NCBI RefSeq assembly: GCF_014898815.1
Contig: NW_026515545.1
Coordinates: 1,178,001 to 1,242,000 of the forward strand
Reading direction: 5' to 3'
DNA: 64,000 nt
Source of the DNA: Panonychus citri
Taxonomy: Eukaryota; Arthropoda; Arachnida; Trombidiformes; Tetranychidae
Numbering within the stretch: the stretch's first letter is position 1; the number at the start of each line of letters is the position of its first letter. Below are positions 50,731 through 61,837 of this stretch, piece by piece. Position numbers and translations under genes: made by a program. The notes beneath the pieces were generated by a model. It was not told where the DNA came from. It made no database searches and saw nothing but the letters and a program-made list of their open reading frames with translations.

Positions 50731-53700
50731 CAATTGTTGATTGTAAGTGATAATATTTTAATATCAATTGATTTTAATCAACTATTATAATCAGGTAGGT
50801 CGGTAATTGTGATTGTGTTGATTAAAGGTAAATAAACAAAAAGGTTATTCATTAAGTTAATTGTTGTCAGTTTATATATTAAATTAATAAGATTTGATGA
50901 ATAACATTCAATTGTGATGATAATTGTTGATTAAGATGTTAAAATGTTTAATCAATGTTAATCAAATCAAGAAAAAAAGGTGAAGTAGTTTAAGCTGATT
51001 ATCGGGCTAAATGTTAATCAACTAAATTGTTGTGTTGTTATAACAACAATTAACTTTAATTCTGGTTGTAATAGTTACGCACGATTTGTTGATTATCCCT
51101 TGTTGTTAACTTTGTAATAATATATAAGTTAATTCTGTGAAATGATTAACTTAATTGTGATTAAAAAAATCACAATCATTTGCAACAATTAAAAACTGGT
51201 TTGTTGTTTTCCTTTTGATTCTCATTTTGTATGCTCAACTTTTGTTAATTGTCTTCATCAATCAATTGGAAATCAAGTAAAAATTAACTTTTCATTTACC
51301 ATTTTAATCATGTTTAGGTTTTGGGTAACAATTTAACAACAATTTAGTTAATCATGTTTTAATATCATAATCAACAAAACCATGTTAATCAAATGATTAA
51401 CTACAGATGATGATGTTAATTGTAAGAAACAAAAAAAACTTAACTACTTTTTATCAACAATTAACATCGTTTAAACAACAACGTCAACAATTAACGGAAA
51501 AGTTAATTGTTACAACATGAAATTAGTTGATTATCACAAGGAAAACTATTGATTAGATTGTGATTTGATTTTCTATCAGCTATTAAATCATATTTTTATA
51601 TTTAATTTTGACTTTGATGGTTGTACAATTAATCAAATCTGCTACCAAGTGTATTAATTAACTTAATTAAAATTAAAAGTGTAATCAATTGATTTGATTA
51701 AGTAAAGGGAAAAACTTTTTCCAACCAACTAAATTGTTCACACTTTTCACCTTGATTGTAAAATCTCAATCAATAAGATGATAATAATTATCTTGATCAT
51801 GATTTAGCAATTGAAATGAAATTTAGTTAAGAACAGAAAACAATTTAACTTAACCAATTAATAGATATTGGATCATGATTAAAATCAATCGCCTCAGGTA
51901 ATTATTATCAACTTGGTGTCAACTAATTAAGATGATCCACCTTAATGAAATATATATTTCACAGAAAATTAACTTTTCTTCATCTTAATCATCTTTATCT
52001 TCATCATCATCATCATTTGATAATCTTAATGATAATGTTGAATCTAAGGCGCACCTAATCAACTTGGTAATTAACTGATTATCATTACTGTGATTTCCTT
52101 GATTTAAGGTTTGAATAATGTTTAATTATCGTGTAAACAATTAAATCAACAACAATTACAACCCCTTTCCAGCCCACGTATAACCTCAACCTGGTTAATT
52201 GTTGATCTAATCAATTGAGACTGAATCACAATAATTAAACGTTTAAACAATTTACCATCACAATCATTAATAACTTTGCTAATTATTTGATGTCTGATTA
52301 ACTGGAGAGACAAGAATCAGAAACAAAAATCATCATAAACAACAACAACGTAATCATTTTAATTATTGACAATTAGCTAATCGTTAATAAATGATAGTTG
52401 TAATAATCATCTAATTGTAAAGTTAATATTAGAAACAATTGAATCTAATTGAACAATTAAACTGATCAATAGTTTTCTATATGTTTTCATTTGGATTTTC
52501 ATTTTAACAATGAAATTCATTGAGTCCATTAATCCAGATTAATTGTTGATTGTTGATCTTGATTGTTAATCTTGTGGTTTTACTACATTAATACAAGATC
52601 ATTTATCTGGTATTTTACAGTTTCACACCGGAAACGGAACCATGGGTTTATTGAAATTGAGAAGAGGAAGAAAAAAAGTTTTCAATTGTTCTGTCAATTT
52701 GATGATTATCATTTCTAAATAGTAAAAATAACAACGATCAACAATCAACTTAATTGTTTAAGAAAATGGTTAATGTTTGATGTTAATTATTGATTGTGAA
52801 TTGTTTTCAGTTGATTTCAATTTTTTACCAATTCATTTGAATAACTAAATTCAAGTGAAATAATTGTGACAATTAAGTCTATTGTTGCAAATCATTTGGG
52901 TGTTAATTTTGTTGCCTCTTGTAATCAGTGAGCTACAATCAGTAAATTGTTGTTGATCAGAGAGATGATATATTTTTATAAATTGTTTTCGTAACAATTT
53001 GGTTGATTGTTCATTTTTTGTTTTCATCAAAAAACACTTTGGGACAATTTATTAATTGTTAACACCTCAATTGAGCAAGAAGGTATTTTAATCACAATTA
53101 ACATTTCTAATGTGTGTAAATTGCTTGTTGATTATCATTATGATTTACCCACTCGACTAGGATCTGCTTTTTTTTCATGGTAATTAAATTAAATTTAATT
53201 CAGTTTGCTACCAATTCAACCTTGTAAATATTATTGTTAATTTGGTGGAGAAATATTTTTCTAGATGAGTTTAAATTGTTTAAAACCGTTAAACAATTAA
53301 CAAATTATCCGAAGACATATTTATGGTAATAGGATGAAGATGATTAATTGTCCTGTTGGTAAATCAAAACTATGACAGAATTTAAATTGCTAACAATTAG
53401 CGACAATCAAAAGGAAAAAAAGTTTTTTTCTTTCAGGAAAAGTTTCCAAAACTCAAACAAATTCAATCATCGGATTAGTTGATTAATCTTAATCTGCGAT
53501 AGAATCAAAAAGGATAATCTCTCAGATGAATTTTCAAATGAATAGGTTGATGGGAGGAGGGAAAATGTTGGTCGGTGGGTTTATTTTTGTCTTTCGATGT
53601 TCCCACCGGTGTCAAGAAAGAAAAGAGAAGAAAAAAACATTCGAACAACTTTTTTTCCATGTAACCTTAACAATGACCATTTCTTTCTGAAATGAAATGA

Positions 53701-54113
53701 CCTTATCACCTTAACCGCCCACCCCACCAGGTAACATGGTCAGTGTACCATATCAAAGGTAAATATTGAGGTTCATTTACTATTTCCCACCTTCCCATTT
53801 TTTACACCTTTGCTTTACCAACAACAACGTACAATTTACAATCCAATGTCTTATGACCTTCGACATGTCCACTTCATTGTCCAAAGTTTAGGCCAATAGA
53901 AGAGCCCAAAAAACAATAATCGTCCAATCAAAGGTAATCAATTGGACCTTCAAGATTTACCTTTAATTGTCAACCAAAACTGAGTCACTATCTATAAACA
54001 ATTATCTTCATCATCAATAAATCTGATGGTTGATTAAATATCAGTTTACTTGTAATTCAATTCCACTTATATCATGTCTCATCTTCATCATTGGTGGTGT
54101 TCACTTGTTGGTG

Positions 54114-54193
54114 TAGATGAAGATGATGATGAAGATGAAGATGAAGATGAAGATGAAGATGAAGATGATGAGGATGAGGATGAGGATGGTGAT
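54114..54193. repeat. (GATGAA)n / (GAT)n array
   Basis: About 80 bp of GAT and GATGAA units, then GATGAG units. Long purine-rich strand; it would read as Asp/Glu repeats if translated but has no gene context. Confidence 0.85.
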
Positions 54194-56079
54194 TATAAGG
54201 TCCACTAGTTGAAAAATCCCACCTCCATTTGTTACCTTTGAAAATTTATCATTTTTTTCGTGTCCATTGGTGATGTTAAATTGCTATTGGCTGTAAATTA
54301 AATTAGTTTATCAACCAATTGATTGTGGTTTCTTGTTGACAATTTATAGTTATAAATATAATTGTAATCAATTAAATTGACTGGAAAGTATATGGTTGGA
54401 GTTTTTTTTTCTAGTCGTTGATTGTTGATTGTATTACCTTTGATTGTTATTACAATGATGATAATTTAAGTTTCCATTACAATGAAATTGATATTATGTT
54501 GGTTTTTTTTTACTTTACAATTTATTTAATCAACTAAATTTGATATAGAACTCATATAGGATTTATATATTGATTGTATTCTGTTAATAATGTTTACTGT
54601 TTGATCAACTAATTGAGTTTACATTGATAACAATTAAAAGGTTACTCTTTTTTTGTTAGATTAACTGAAAGTTGAACAAATTTTCAAAACTTTTGAATTG
54701 AATTAAATTTGATCATCAACTGATTTCATCTGATGATGAGATAGATTGATTCAAGTGAAAGTTAATTGCTCATTGATATTTCAGTTAATTGTTAGGCTGA
54801 TGGTTCACTGAATTTATCATTATTATTTTCAACTATTATTATGATTAATTTGTTGAAAAGTAAATTTTTTTCACCAATAACTAATCATTATACAGTCTAC
54901 TGATCAGTTAATTACAATTTAAGGGCTAATTGTTAACACAAACAATTATTTCAACGATAATCAACATATTGATTATAGTTAATGATCAAAATTCATCATT
55001 CACAATTAAATGTAAATGATTGTCGTTTATTGCGACAAATTATCAGTTAATTGTTTTCTGTTAATTGTGATCGTAAATACAAATTGTTCAAGTTGAAGAT
55101 TCCTTTAGGTTGACAATCAAATTGTTTCTAATCCTTAATCATCCTCTCAGGTTTTAGATTATTATCCTTTGTGGTTAACAATTAATATCATCGAATTGGG
55201 ATTTTGATCAATAGTAACTGATTCCTTTGGGTCAATGGTCATTTTGTAGTTAAATTATAATCCAAAGTCTCGAGAGATTCACTAATGATTAAAGAAAGAA
55301 AATAATTAGAATCAAGTTAAATCAGATAATATTACAATTCGATTAGAAAAACAAAATTGGAGATTTTTTTTGTTCTATTTTGGTCAAATGTTACTCTTTT
55401 TGTTTATTGTTTAGAAAACAATCTACCGATTATCATAACCAATGGTTATCGGATTAATTTGTTTCTTTGTTTGTTACTTGAAAATAATGACAAGAGCTAA
55501 TTCACAAGATAGAATGAAAAGAAAAGGTAGAAAAAGATTCTTATTCTCTTCCTCTTCTTCCTTTTTCTAGGGATGTTTCACAATCGATTGGTATAATTAT
55601 CATCCATAGCTCATTGAATGAAAAGTATTCTTCTTTTACATTGATATCTTGAAGAAAGAGAGAGAGAGAAAGGAAGGAAGAGAGAGGAAGAGAATAGAAA
55701 GAAAGTGAGAGCAGGGAAAGAGAAAAATTTGGATCGGGTATATAATTCATTTCCTTTGTTTTCCAATATTATTATTTGATGAATCCAACCAATTAACAGA
55801 TGATTCTCAGAATATTATCTCGTGTTGAATATTTTTCTCTTGTTGGTTTACATTTTTGGAAGATTTTTTTCCTTGAGCTCCGTCGATTGATTGTTCAATT
55901 TCTTGGATCATATTATGAATCACATGGAAACCATGAGGTGATAACGGTGGTATATAAATGTTTCTTTGTTGTCTTTGTAATCATTGTAAGAAAACAGTTT
56001 ACACTTTAAAGTACAATAGGATGTCCCAGGTAAAATGTTAAATCCATACGGTAATCAGCTGATTCAAGTTGTTTTTTTC

Positions 56080-56095
56080 TGCGAATTAATTCGCA
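56080..56095. repeat. Perfect 16-bp palindrome TGCGAATTAATTCGCA
   Basis: Self-complementary with no spacer, about 215 bp past the WAPL stop codon. The AATTAATT centre is homeodomain-like. Function unknown. Confidence 0.6.
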
Positions 56096-56310
56096 AGGGA
56101 AAAGAAATAGAGTTTAGGCTGTAGTAGATAGGGTGAATGATAGGATCTTCGATAATCATAAAGCGATCACAAAGGGTAAAGAAAGAAAAATACATGGAGA
56201 GAAACAAAAGAGAGAGAGAGAGAGAGTGAAAGAAGAAGACCAGAGGAAAAGGGAGAGGAAAAAGACGGAGATTTTAGTAGGTGAATATACTCCTTGGACG
56301 ATGGATATTC

Positions 56311-59300
56311 TCATGAATCAGTATCTGGGTCTGGATCTTCATCTTTATCTTCTTCTGTAGAGTTATTTGACGAATTCTCTGTTGTTTTGGTTGATTTAAA
56401 AAGAGCTAAGATTCTTTCCACCCTCCTAACTCCACTTGGGGTCATTATGTCCTGTAGAAAAGAGAGAGAGAGAGAAATAGAAAAAGATCAACATTAGTAA
56501 AAATATTTATAGTAAATCGATGAAATTATGAAATAGGAAAAAAAGAGAGGAATAAGACACAATCGTTACGTGATTTTTGTCAGATTCCTGATAAAAAACA
56601 TTGAGAATACAAAGTAAAAGTAAATAGAGAGCAGGAAGAGATTTCATGATAGAGAGAAAAGTGCAAAATCATTTAGATCAATCATCAATGTATATCGATT
56701 CACCGAAAAGGTTAAAGATTATTATCACATCAGAAAGAAGATAATCTTCGTTCTTAATATACGAAAAATCATCATTTTTTTTTTACTTTCTTTTCTCATT
56801 CATTTCTCTTTTCTTTCAGAAATTGTATGAATGTGTTCAGTTCAAATGTTTGCTTGCACCAGTGATTTAAATGACATGAACGGTTCACTGATTCAATGTT
56901 GATAAACAGGTTAACAAGCAAGGTGATCAAGGTGAGTGTAGAGAAGAGACAATAGAATAAAAAATTGTGAGTGTAAAATTTGATGAGATACAAAACTATT
57001 AACGAATTATCAAAGTTGATTGTTTGATCAATAAGTTCAAATATTACTGATAGTAAATTGAAAAAAATATCAGAATCAACTTGTAACCAAAAATAGAGAC
57101 ATGAACTATTCAAGGTAAACATAATAATAATTATAACAGTAAATGAAAATCTAACAATCTAAACAAATCAATGAATATTTTTGCTTTACCTACACAATCA
57201 AAATAAATAAATTATCTCGATTACTGATTACATAATAATCTTGTTTCTACTCTATTCTCAGACTATGAGTACGTAGTTGACTACAAGTGCTAATTGTGTA
57301 TAACAACAATCAAGGATAGAAAATAACATGTTATATAAATGGATATTTATATGGATCTCATGTCATTTATGTAAAGAGAAGAAGGAAGAAAAAAAAAAGA
57401 ACAACAATCAGCGACAATTGTTACCATGAAAAGGTTAAAGGTTGAAACCAGAAGAAACAAAACTTACGGCTAAATGAGTAAATTCATGAAGCTTGGTGAG
57501 AACATCAATCATTTTCTCAAATCCTTGAGAAGGTAGAAAATTCTTAATCATGTCGCAATACTGCATATTCTCCTTTATACCGCAACCAATGAGTAATGAT
57601 ATGCAGGCAGCTATTATACAATGTTCCATGTGTTTACCAGATTGAGCTAGAACCTGATTTAATAGTGTATCTTGCATGGCTTCGGTCAGTGGTTTGTCTT
57701 GGTGTGAATCCAGTAAAAGGTCGGCTTCTTTATCGGTTTTTTCGGCTTCTTCGCATCTCTCTTCAAATATAGCGATTAAACGTTTAACCTTGAAAGCGCT
57801 ATCCATTAGCTCTTCTCTTATGTTTACACAGTATTCAACAAAATTGATCTCTAGGCACAATAAAAGTACTATTAGGTCAAATCGAGAATCTGGAACAGTA
57901 AATGAAGGTAGTTCAAATAAACATTCCAATAGAAGTTGAAATAATCCGGTAAATGAGCCAACTTTGTAACAACCTTCACTTGATTCTGAGGTAAGGTTGG
58001 TTAATACTCTCAATATGGACAATAGAGTGGACAATTGGGATTGGGATTCCGTTATGAAGATTATACTGTTCTTGAGATATTTGATTAATTCAATACAGCG
58101 ACGGATAAATTTACCTCCTTGATATTCAATAATATAATTTTGGTTCTCTTGGTTCATAAATGTAACATTCTCGATAACCTTTAAGGTTCTCTCAATTTTA
58201 TGAAGTAATCCTTTATCCACAATCTCTTCCTCCCAGACAATATCATCACGAATTAAACTGGTTGATTCTTCGATAATTTGATTACATAGGAAATCAATTC
58301 CTTTAAGATTTCTCAATTCTTCTTTACACCATTCACTTGCTCTTTTAGATGTTAAACCAAGTAAAGCTTCCAATGCCAATTTACCGGCTGTTATATTGTT
58401 TAGATTGAGAAATTTTCCATGGCCTTTGGTTTTCATCTCTTCGCATAATTTTTTCACTTTTTCTTTGTAATTTTTATCAACACTATCTTCTTCCTCGTCG
58501 GTTCGAGTTTCCAAAAGTTCCAACATTAAACTATGAATACCAAGGGAAGAAAAAGCCAGATGAGATAATCCATACGAAGGAAAAGAGTCAGAGGACACAC
58601 AAATTGACAAAAGAAAAGAAAGAACAAAAAAAGAGAAGATAAAATTAGTAAAACAAAATGAAAACAATACAAATTGAGAATGACTTTGATGATGATTAAC
58701 ATATACGTCGATATTTAAACAGGACGAGAAAAATAATAGCTAATAGCTAATAAGAATTAGCTATATTAAGAATGACACTCAAAGTATAACCTTGAACATG
58801 AAGGAGTTTTTTTTGTTTGAACAAAAAAACGCGATTTCAACCTGTAAAATGGTAAAGTACAATTTTTGTTGAATCGACTGTAGATTTGTGATCAATTTAT
58901 CATCGATATAAATATTAATCATCATGGGGTCAAGTCATCTGTTCATACCTCAAAGCATTTGGGTCTATGTCCATGGTCATCCGATCTTGATTATAAACAT
59001 ACATAAGAGCTGAGGTACAAAGAGCTAAATTAGGATTTGAACAACCATCCATTAAGGCACTAATTATCTTTGGCATGTCATCATGAGCTCGAAGATGCAT
59101 TCTGAATTCAGCTCGTTGACACTGATTAGCCAGACCAAGGATACTTAGACACCTTGTATTAATATTATTAACACGGCTCAGTCCATCAAGATAAAATTTA
59201 ATATCACCATCAAACTCTTCCCTTTCACCCAATTCAGCACATTGATGAGCCTTTTTAACTCTTCTTAATCTAATATAATCATCTTCATCATTTTCATGAT

Positions 59301-59712
59301 GAGAAGAAGAGTGTGATTGGTATGTATGAGAATGGTGACGATAAGATGATGAAGATGAGGTTGACGATGAGGTTTGTGAAGATGTTGGATCATGGGAGGA
59401 TGAATGATGGGAAGAAGAAGAAGTACCGTTTCGAGTTGAATTTAATGAGCCACCAGCACCGTTACCATTTCCACCAGTGTTATTACCAGAAGAAGAGGAG
59501 CAAGATGATTCATATAAACCAGAGGTTGATGATTTACCGCTACTACTACTGTTCTTATGGGATTTATCAAATGAACCATATTCATCACCACCTAAGGTTG
59601 AACCACTTTCATCAAAATCTGATTTGAAAAAATTCCGAGCATTGAAGTAAGTTTTTTTCACTGAATCTTGACTTTTGTTGAAAAATTTTTTCTTCTTATT
59701 GGTGGTCGACAT
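56311..59712 (-). CDS. wapl: Wings apart-like protein (WAPL), cohesin release factor
   Basis: Three coding exons: 59712-58949, 58530-57468 and 56451-56311, with GT-AG junctions in phases 2 and 0, giving 655 aa. WAPL with PDS5 opens the SMC3-kleisin gate to unload cohesin from chromosomes. Hallmarks: FRMHLRAH (203-210) and SNPNLALCTSALMY, close to the vertebrate FRMHLRAH...DPNLALCTAALMY; then NITAGKLALEALLGLTSKRASEW, RFDLIVLLLCLEINFVEYC, GKHMEHCIIAACISLLIGCG, and in the last exon a match to the conserved C-terminal helix (GVRRVERILALF). The WAPL domain fills about 150-655. The N-terminal part is only about 150 residues, mostly Ser/His/Gly low complexity, with no FGF motif. The ATG is fixed by an in-frame TAG at 59754-59752, at the upstream edge of this exon. 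The tail is acidic. Confidence 0.93.
56452..57467 (-). other. WAPL intron 2, containing a 108-codon hydrophobic open frame
   Basis: Donor GCC|GTAAGT at 57467, acceptor TTTCTACAG ending at 56452. At 1016 bp it is the longest WAPL intron, and it holds an unassigned open frame at 57122-56796 on the same strand, listed separately. Confidence 0.85.
56796..57122 (-). other. Unassigned ATG-initiated hydrophobic open frame inside the WAPL intron
   Basis: 108 codons from an ATG, with at least two strongly hydrophobic segments (about residues 20-33 and 42-75) followed by a more polar Cys-containing tail (SVNRSCHLNHWCKQTFELN). Its composition is more varied than the microsatellite shadows elsewhere. 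It could be a fragment of a multi-pass membrane protein such as a chemoreceptor, nested in the intron, or a chance frame in T-rich DNA. I recognise no family motif. Confidence 0.25.
58531..58948 (-). other. WAPL intron 1
   Basis: 418 bp, donor TTGAG|GTATGA, acceptor TTCATAG, phase 2. The splice restores DPNAL-SLMLELLE, which lines up with the vertebrate WAPL text across this point. AT-rich, nothing else seen. Confidence 0.85.
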
Positions 59713-59754
59713 ATCAACAAGATTTAAATGGTACCAAGGATTAGTTAACAGCTA

Positions 59755-60193
59755 CTAGAATATTTATATATAAATATAAATAACAAAGATAATAAAAAGG
59801 TAAATGGGAAAGAGGAAGGGAGAGAGAGAGAGAGAAAATTTTAAAGTGAAAATAAGAAAAGAAAGGAATAAATTAGTTCACAAATGTAGTCAACATTTTC
59901 TAATAGAAACAAGAATCACAAAAACAGAAGAGACAATTTCACCAGCTCTTTCTTTTCACTCTTTCTCTGTCTTTCTTTTTCTCTCTCTCTTTCTCTTTCA
60001 TACACACACACATAAAATCTTCTCTCTCTTTACAATTCTCTTTCTTTTCATCTCATCTTATGACGCTTTTCTCTCCCTCCAGTCTTTTCTTTCTTTCTTT
60101 CTTTCTATTCTAACGCTTGTTTTTCTCATCTTCTCCAAACCAAAGAGAGAGAAAAAACGCTTTGATTGATAGAAAAGTTAAACATTTACTTAC
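59755..60193 (-). other. Probable 5' UTR intron of WAPL
   Basis: A strong minus-strand donor (CACACAG|GTAAGTAAA) at 60194/60193 and an acceptor (ATATTCTAG|TAG) ending at 59755 would splice a non-coding first exon onto the coding exon. The exon downstream of the acceptor begins with TAG in the WAPL frame, so no upstream coding can be added this way. Inferred from splice signals only. Confidence 0.5.
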
Positions 60194-60442
60194 CTGTGTG
60201 AATGAGTAGATTTAATTAATCAACATTCTAAACCTTCTAATAACACCAATAGTTAAACAGTAAAAAGCACAATTAAAACAGAAATAATTAGACAAAGAGA
60301 GAATCAAAATTATCCTAAATAACAACTCATTGGATACTTTTGGTTTATCTCCTTTGTTGTAGACAAAAAGATGAAAATTTGTTGGCTGATTTGAAATTTT
60401 GTTGATGTTTATGTATAAGAAAAGATTCTAATTCACTTTACA

Positions 60443-61140
60443 GGTTGACGATTTACTCTATGTACCAAAAAGATTTTACAATCAAGGTGAGAAATAGTTG
60501 GTTAATTAAAAGAAAAAGAAAAACACCAAAAAGCGATCATTAAAAAAAGAGACAAACGTTTCCATTGGAATATAAATAAATTCTCACAATTGTCATTTTC
60601 TTTTCTCCAACTGTTCGAAAGATTGTACTTATCATACGGTCCCTTTAGAATTTTTTCCAAATTTTTTTTTCTCGTTGCATTTTCTTTCTTTCTTTTATCC
60701 TCTGGACAATTAACTGGAACTGGAATTGACATTTAAGGTAATTAGAAGGTTTTGTTGATTTTTTCGGTTAATTTTTGTGATGTTTTGTCAATCTAATTGG
60801 ATTAACATGATGGTGGTGATTAACTTGGAGTTTTAATGTTGCCGCTTTGAGAATGAAATTTTATGCCCTCTGGTTTTATCGGTGGAAAACTAATCATCCG
60901 GTGACAATTTAAAATTGATCAATTTTTTTCTACTTTCAATTAATAATCGTGAATCACTAACAATTATTACGATCGGGGTTGGCTCTCTCTCTCTTTTTCA
61001 GATCTTGGAGAAAGAAACGTCGTCTTGAAGGATCGTCAATGTAAAGTGCAACTCGAAGACAAAGTAATCAAACACAATACGAAAATATTAATCTTAATTC
61101 TGTTGACCGACACAATGGATCGTAAATGGAAAAGACAATA
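60443..61140 (+). other. Candidate small spliced transcript on the plus strand
   Basis: A well-formed internal exon: TTTACAG|GTTGAC... to ...CAATCAAG|GTGAGA (60443-60488), open in one frame (VDDLLYVPKRFYNQ). It is followed by a pyrimidine tract and CTTTTTCAG|AT ending at 61001. Joining the two keeps the frame open for another 46 codons (DLGERNVVLKDRQCKVQLED...) to a TAG near 61138. No start exon or family was found. It is divergent from WAPL. Confidence 0.25.
60502..60732 (-). other. Unassigned 76-codon open frame upstream of WAPL
   Basis: The frame starts MSIPVPVNCPEDKRKKEN and has a Lys/Glu/Asn-rich first half, less gene-like toward the end. A possible donor (GGACC|GTATGA) after about 33 codons would make it a first coding exon, but I could not fix its partner. 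It may be an upstream frame in the WAPL leader, a small gene, or chance. No family recognised. Confidence 0.25.
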
Positions 61141-61204
61141 GGATTAAACGAAAACTTGGAGATAATCTGATGGAATCTACACTGGGATCAAAATCACTGA
61201 GAAG

Positions 61205-61438
61205 AGAATCGATTTTGACGATTTAAATGTAATATCTCTTATCGAAAATTTGACTGTTATCAGTTGATATTCTGTGTAACTATATTCCGAGGTCGATATT
61301 TTTTCTATACTCTTCTTCAACGTCATTTCAAAGGAGAAATAACTTTCGTTTCCGATGCCCGAAAAGCAATGGTAACTAATATTGTAGCTGAAAATTTATC
61401 ACAACCACTTCTTGTTAAGATTATTGTGATTTTGTTTT
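61205..61438 (+). other. Open frame of about 75 codons without a clear start, possible exon remnant
   Basis: One plus-strand frame stays open from just after a TGA near 61205 to a TGA at about 61438 and includes complex text such as GEITFVSDARKAMVTNIVAE. Base composition here is more mixed than the AT-word background. The same stretch is also open on the minus strand for about 50 codons, so coding status is unresolved. No family recognised. Confidence 0.2.
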
Positions 61439-61440
61439 GA

Positions 61441-61837
61441 TTGGGTGGTTTTCGTTGAGTTTACATCAAGTTTCTCAATTAGTTGATTTATTTGTGATAA
61501 TTTCGTCAAATTGTTTGCTGTTATTTTGACTGAATCATAAATCTAATTCATTTTTGGTGGAGAAAAAAAAATGAATAATTGATTAACTAATTGAAAGGAT
61601 GTCAAGTAATAAAGTAAGTTGGTCAGTTTTTGTTTTTACTTTTCAAGTCTTTAAATAATGTTTACTTTATTTGGACAACTTTAATTACAGAATTTTGGAT
61701 TCAATTTTTTTTTCTTGATTGACCACAAGTATGAGATGGTGATAGTTAAAGTAAACTTGTATCTACATTAAACACTGGTAACCTCTGGAAACACTGAAAA
61801 TTGGGACAATTGAATTGGAATTACTCTTGTTAGATTT
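61441..61837. other. 3' flank of the Gly/Tyr-rich protein gene
   Basis: AT-rich. A minus-strand AATAAA (TTTATT at 61666-61671) lies about 167 bp past the stop codon and is a plausible polyadenylation signal. Confidence 0.45.

Larger units (their letters stand above)
46858..56310. other. Gene desert segment up to the WAPL 3' end
   Basis: No recognisable protein gene. Features: inverted repeat ACCTACC-AA-GGTAGGT (47202-47217), ATC run (48267-48295), GACCT-GGG-AGGTC (49196-49208), AP-2-like sites at 48356 and 51891, GATT array (50703-50730), GAA/GAT-type array (54114-54193), and a 16-bp palindrome (56080-56095). The part just below 56311 should include the WAPL 3' UTR. An open frame of 69 codons at 55800-56009 (+) is unassigned and probably incidental. 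Confidence 0.5.

Noticed and set aside
53754..53812. Inverted repeat CAAAGGT ... ACCTTTG
   Set aside because: Only seven-base arms with a 45-base loop, and AGGT/ACCT words are frequent in this DNA, so chance is likely.
59313..59627. 104-codon plus-strand frame
   Set aside because: Antisense to the Ser/His-rich WAPL N-terminus.
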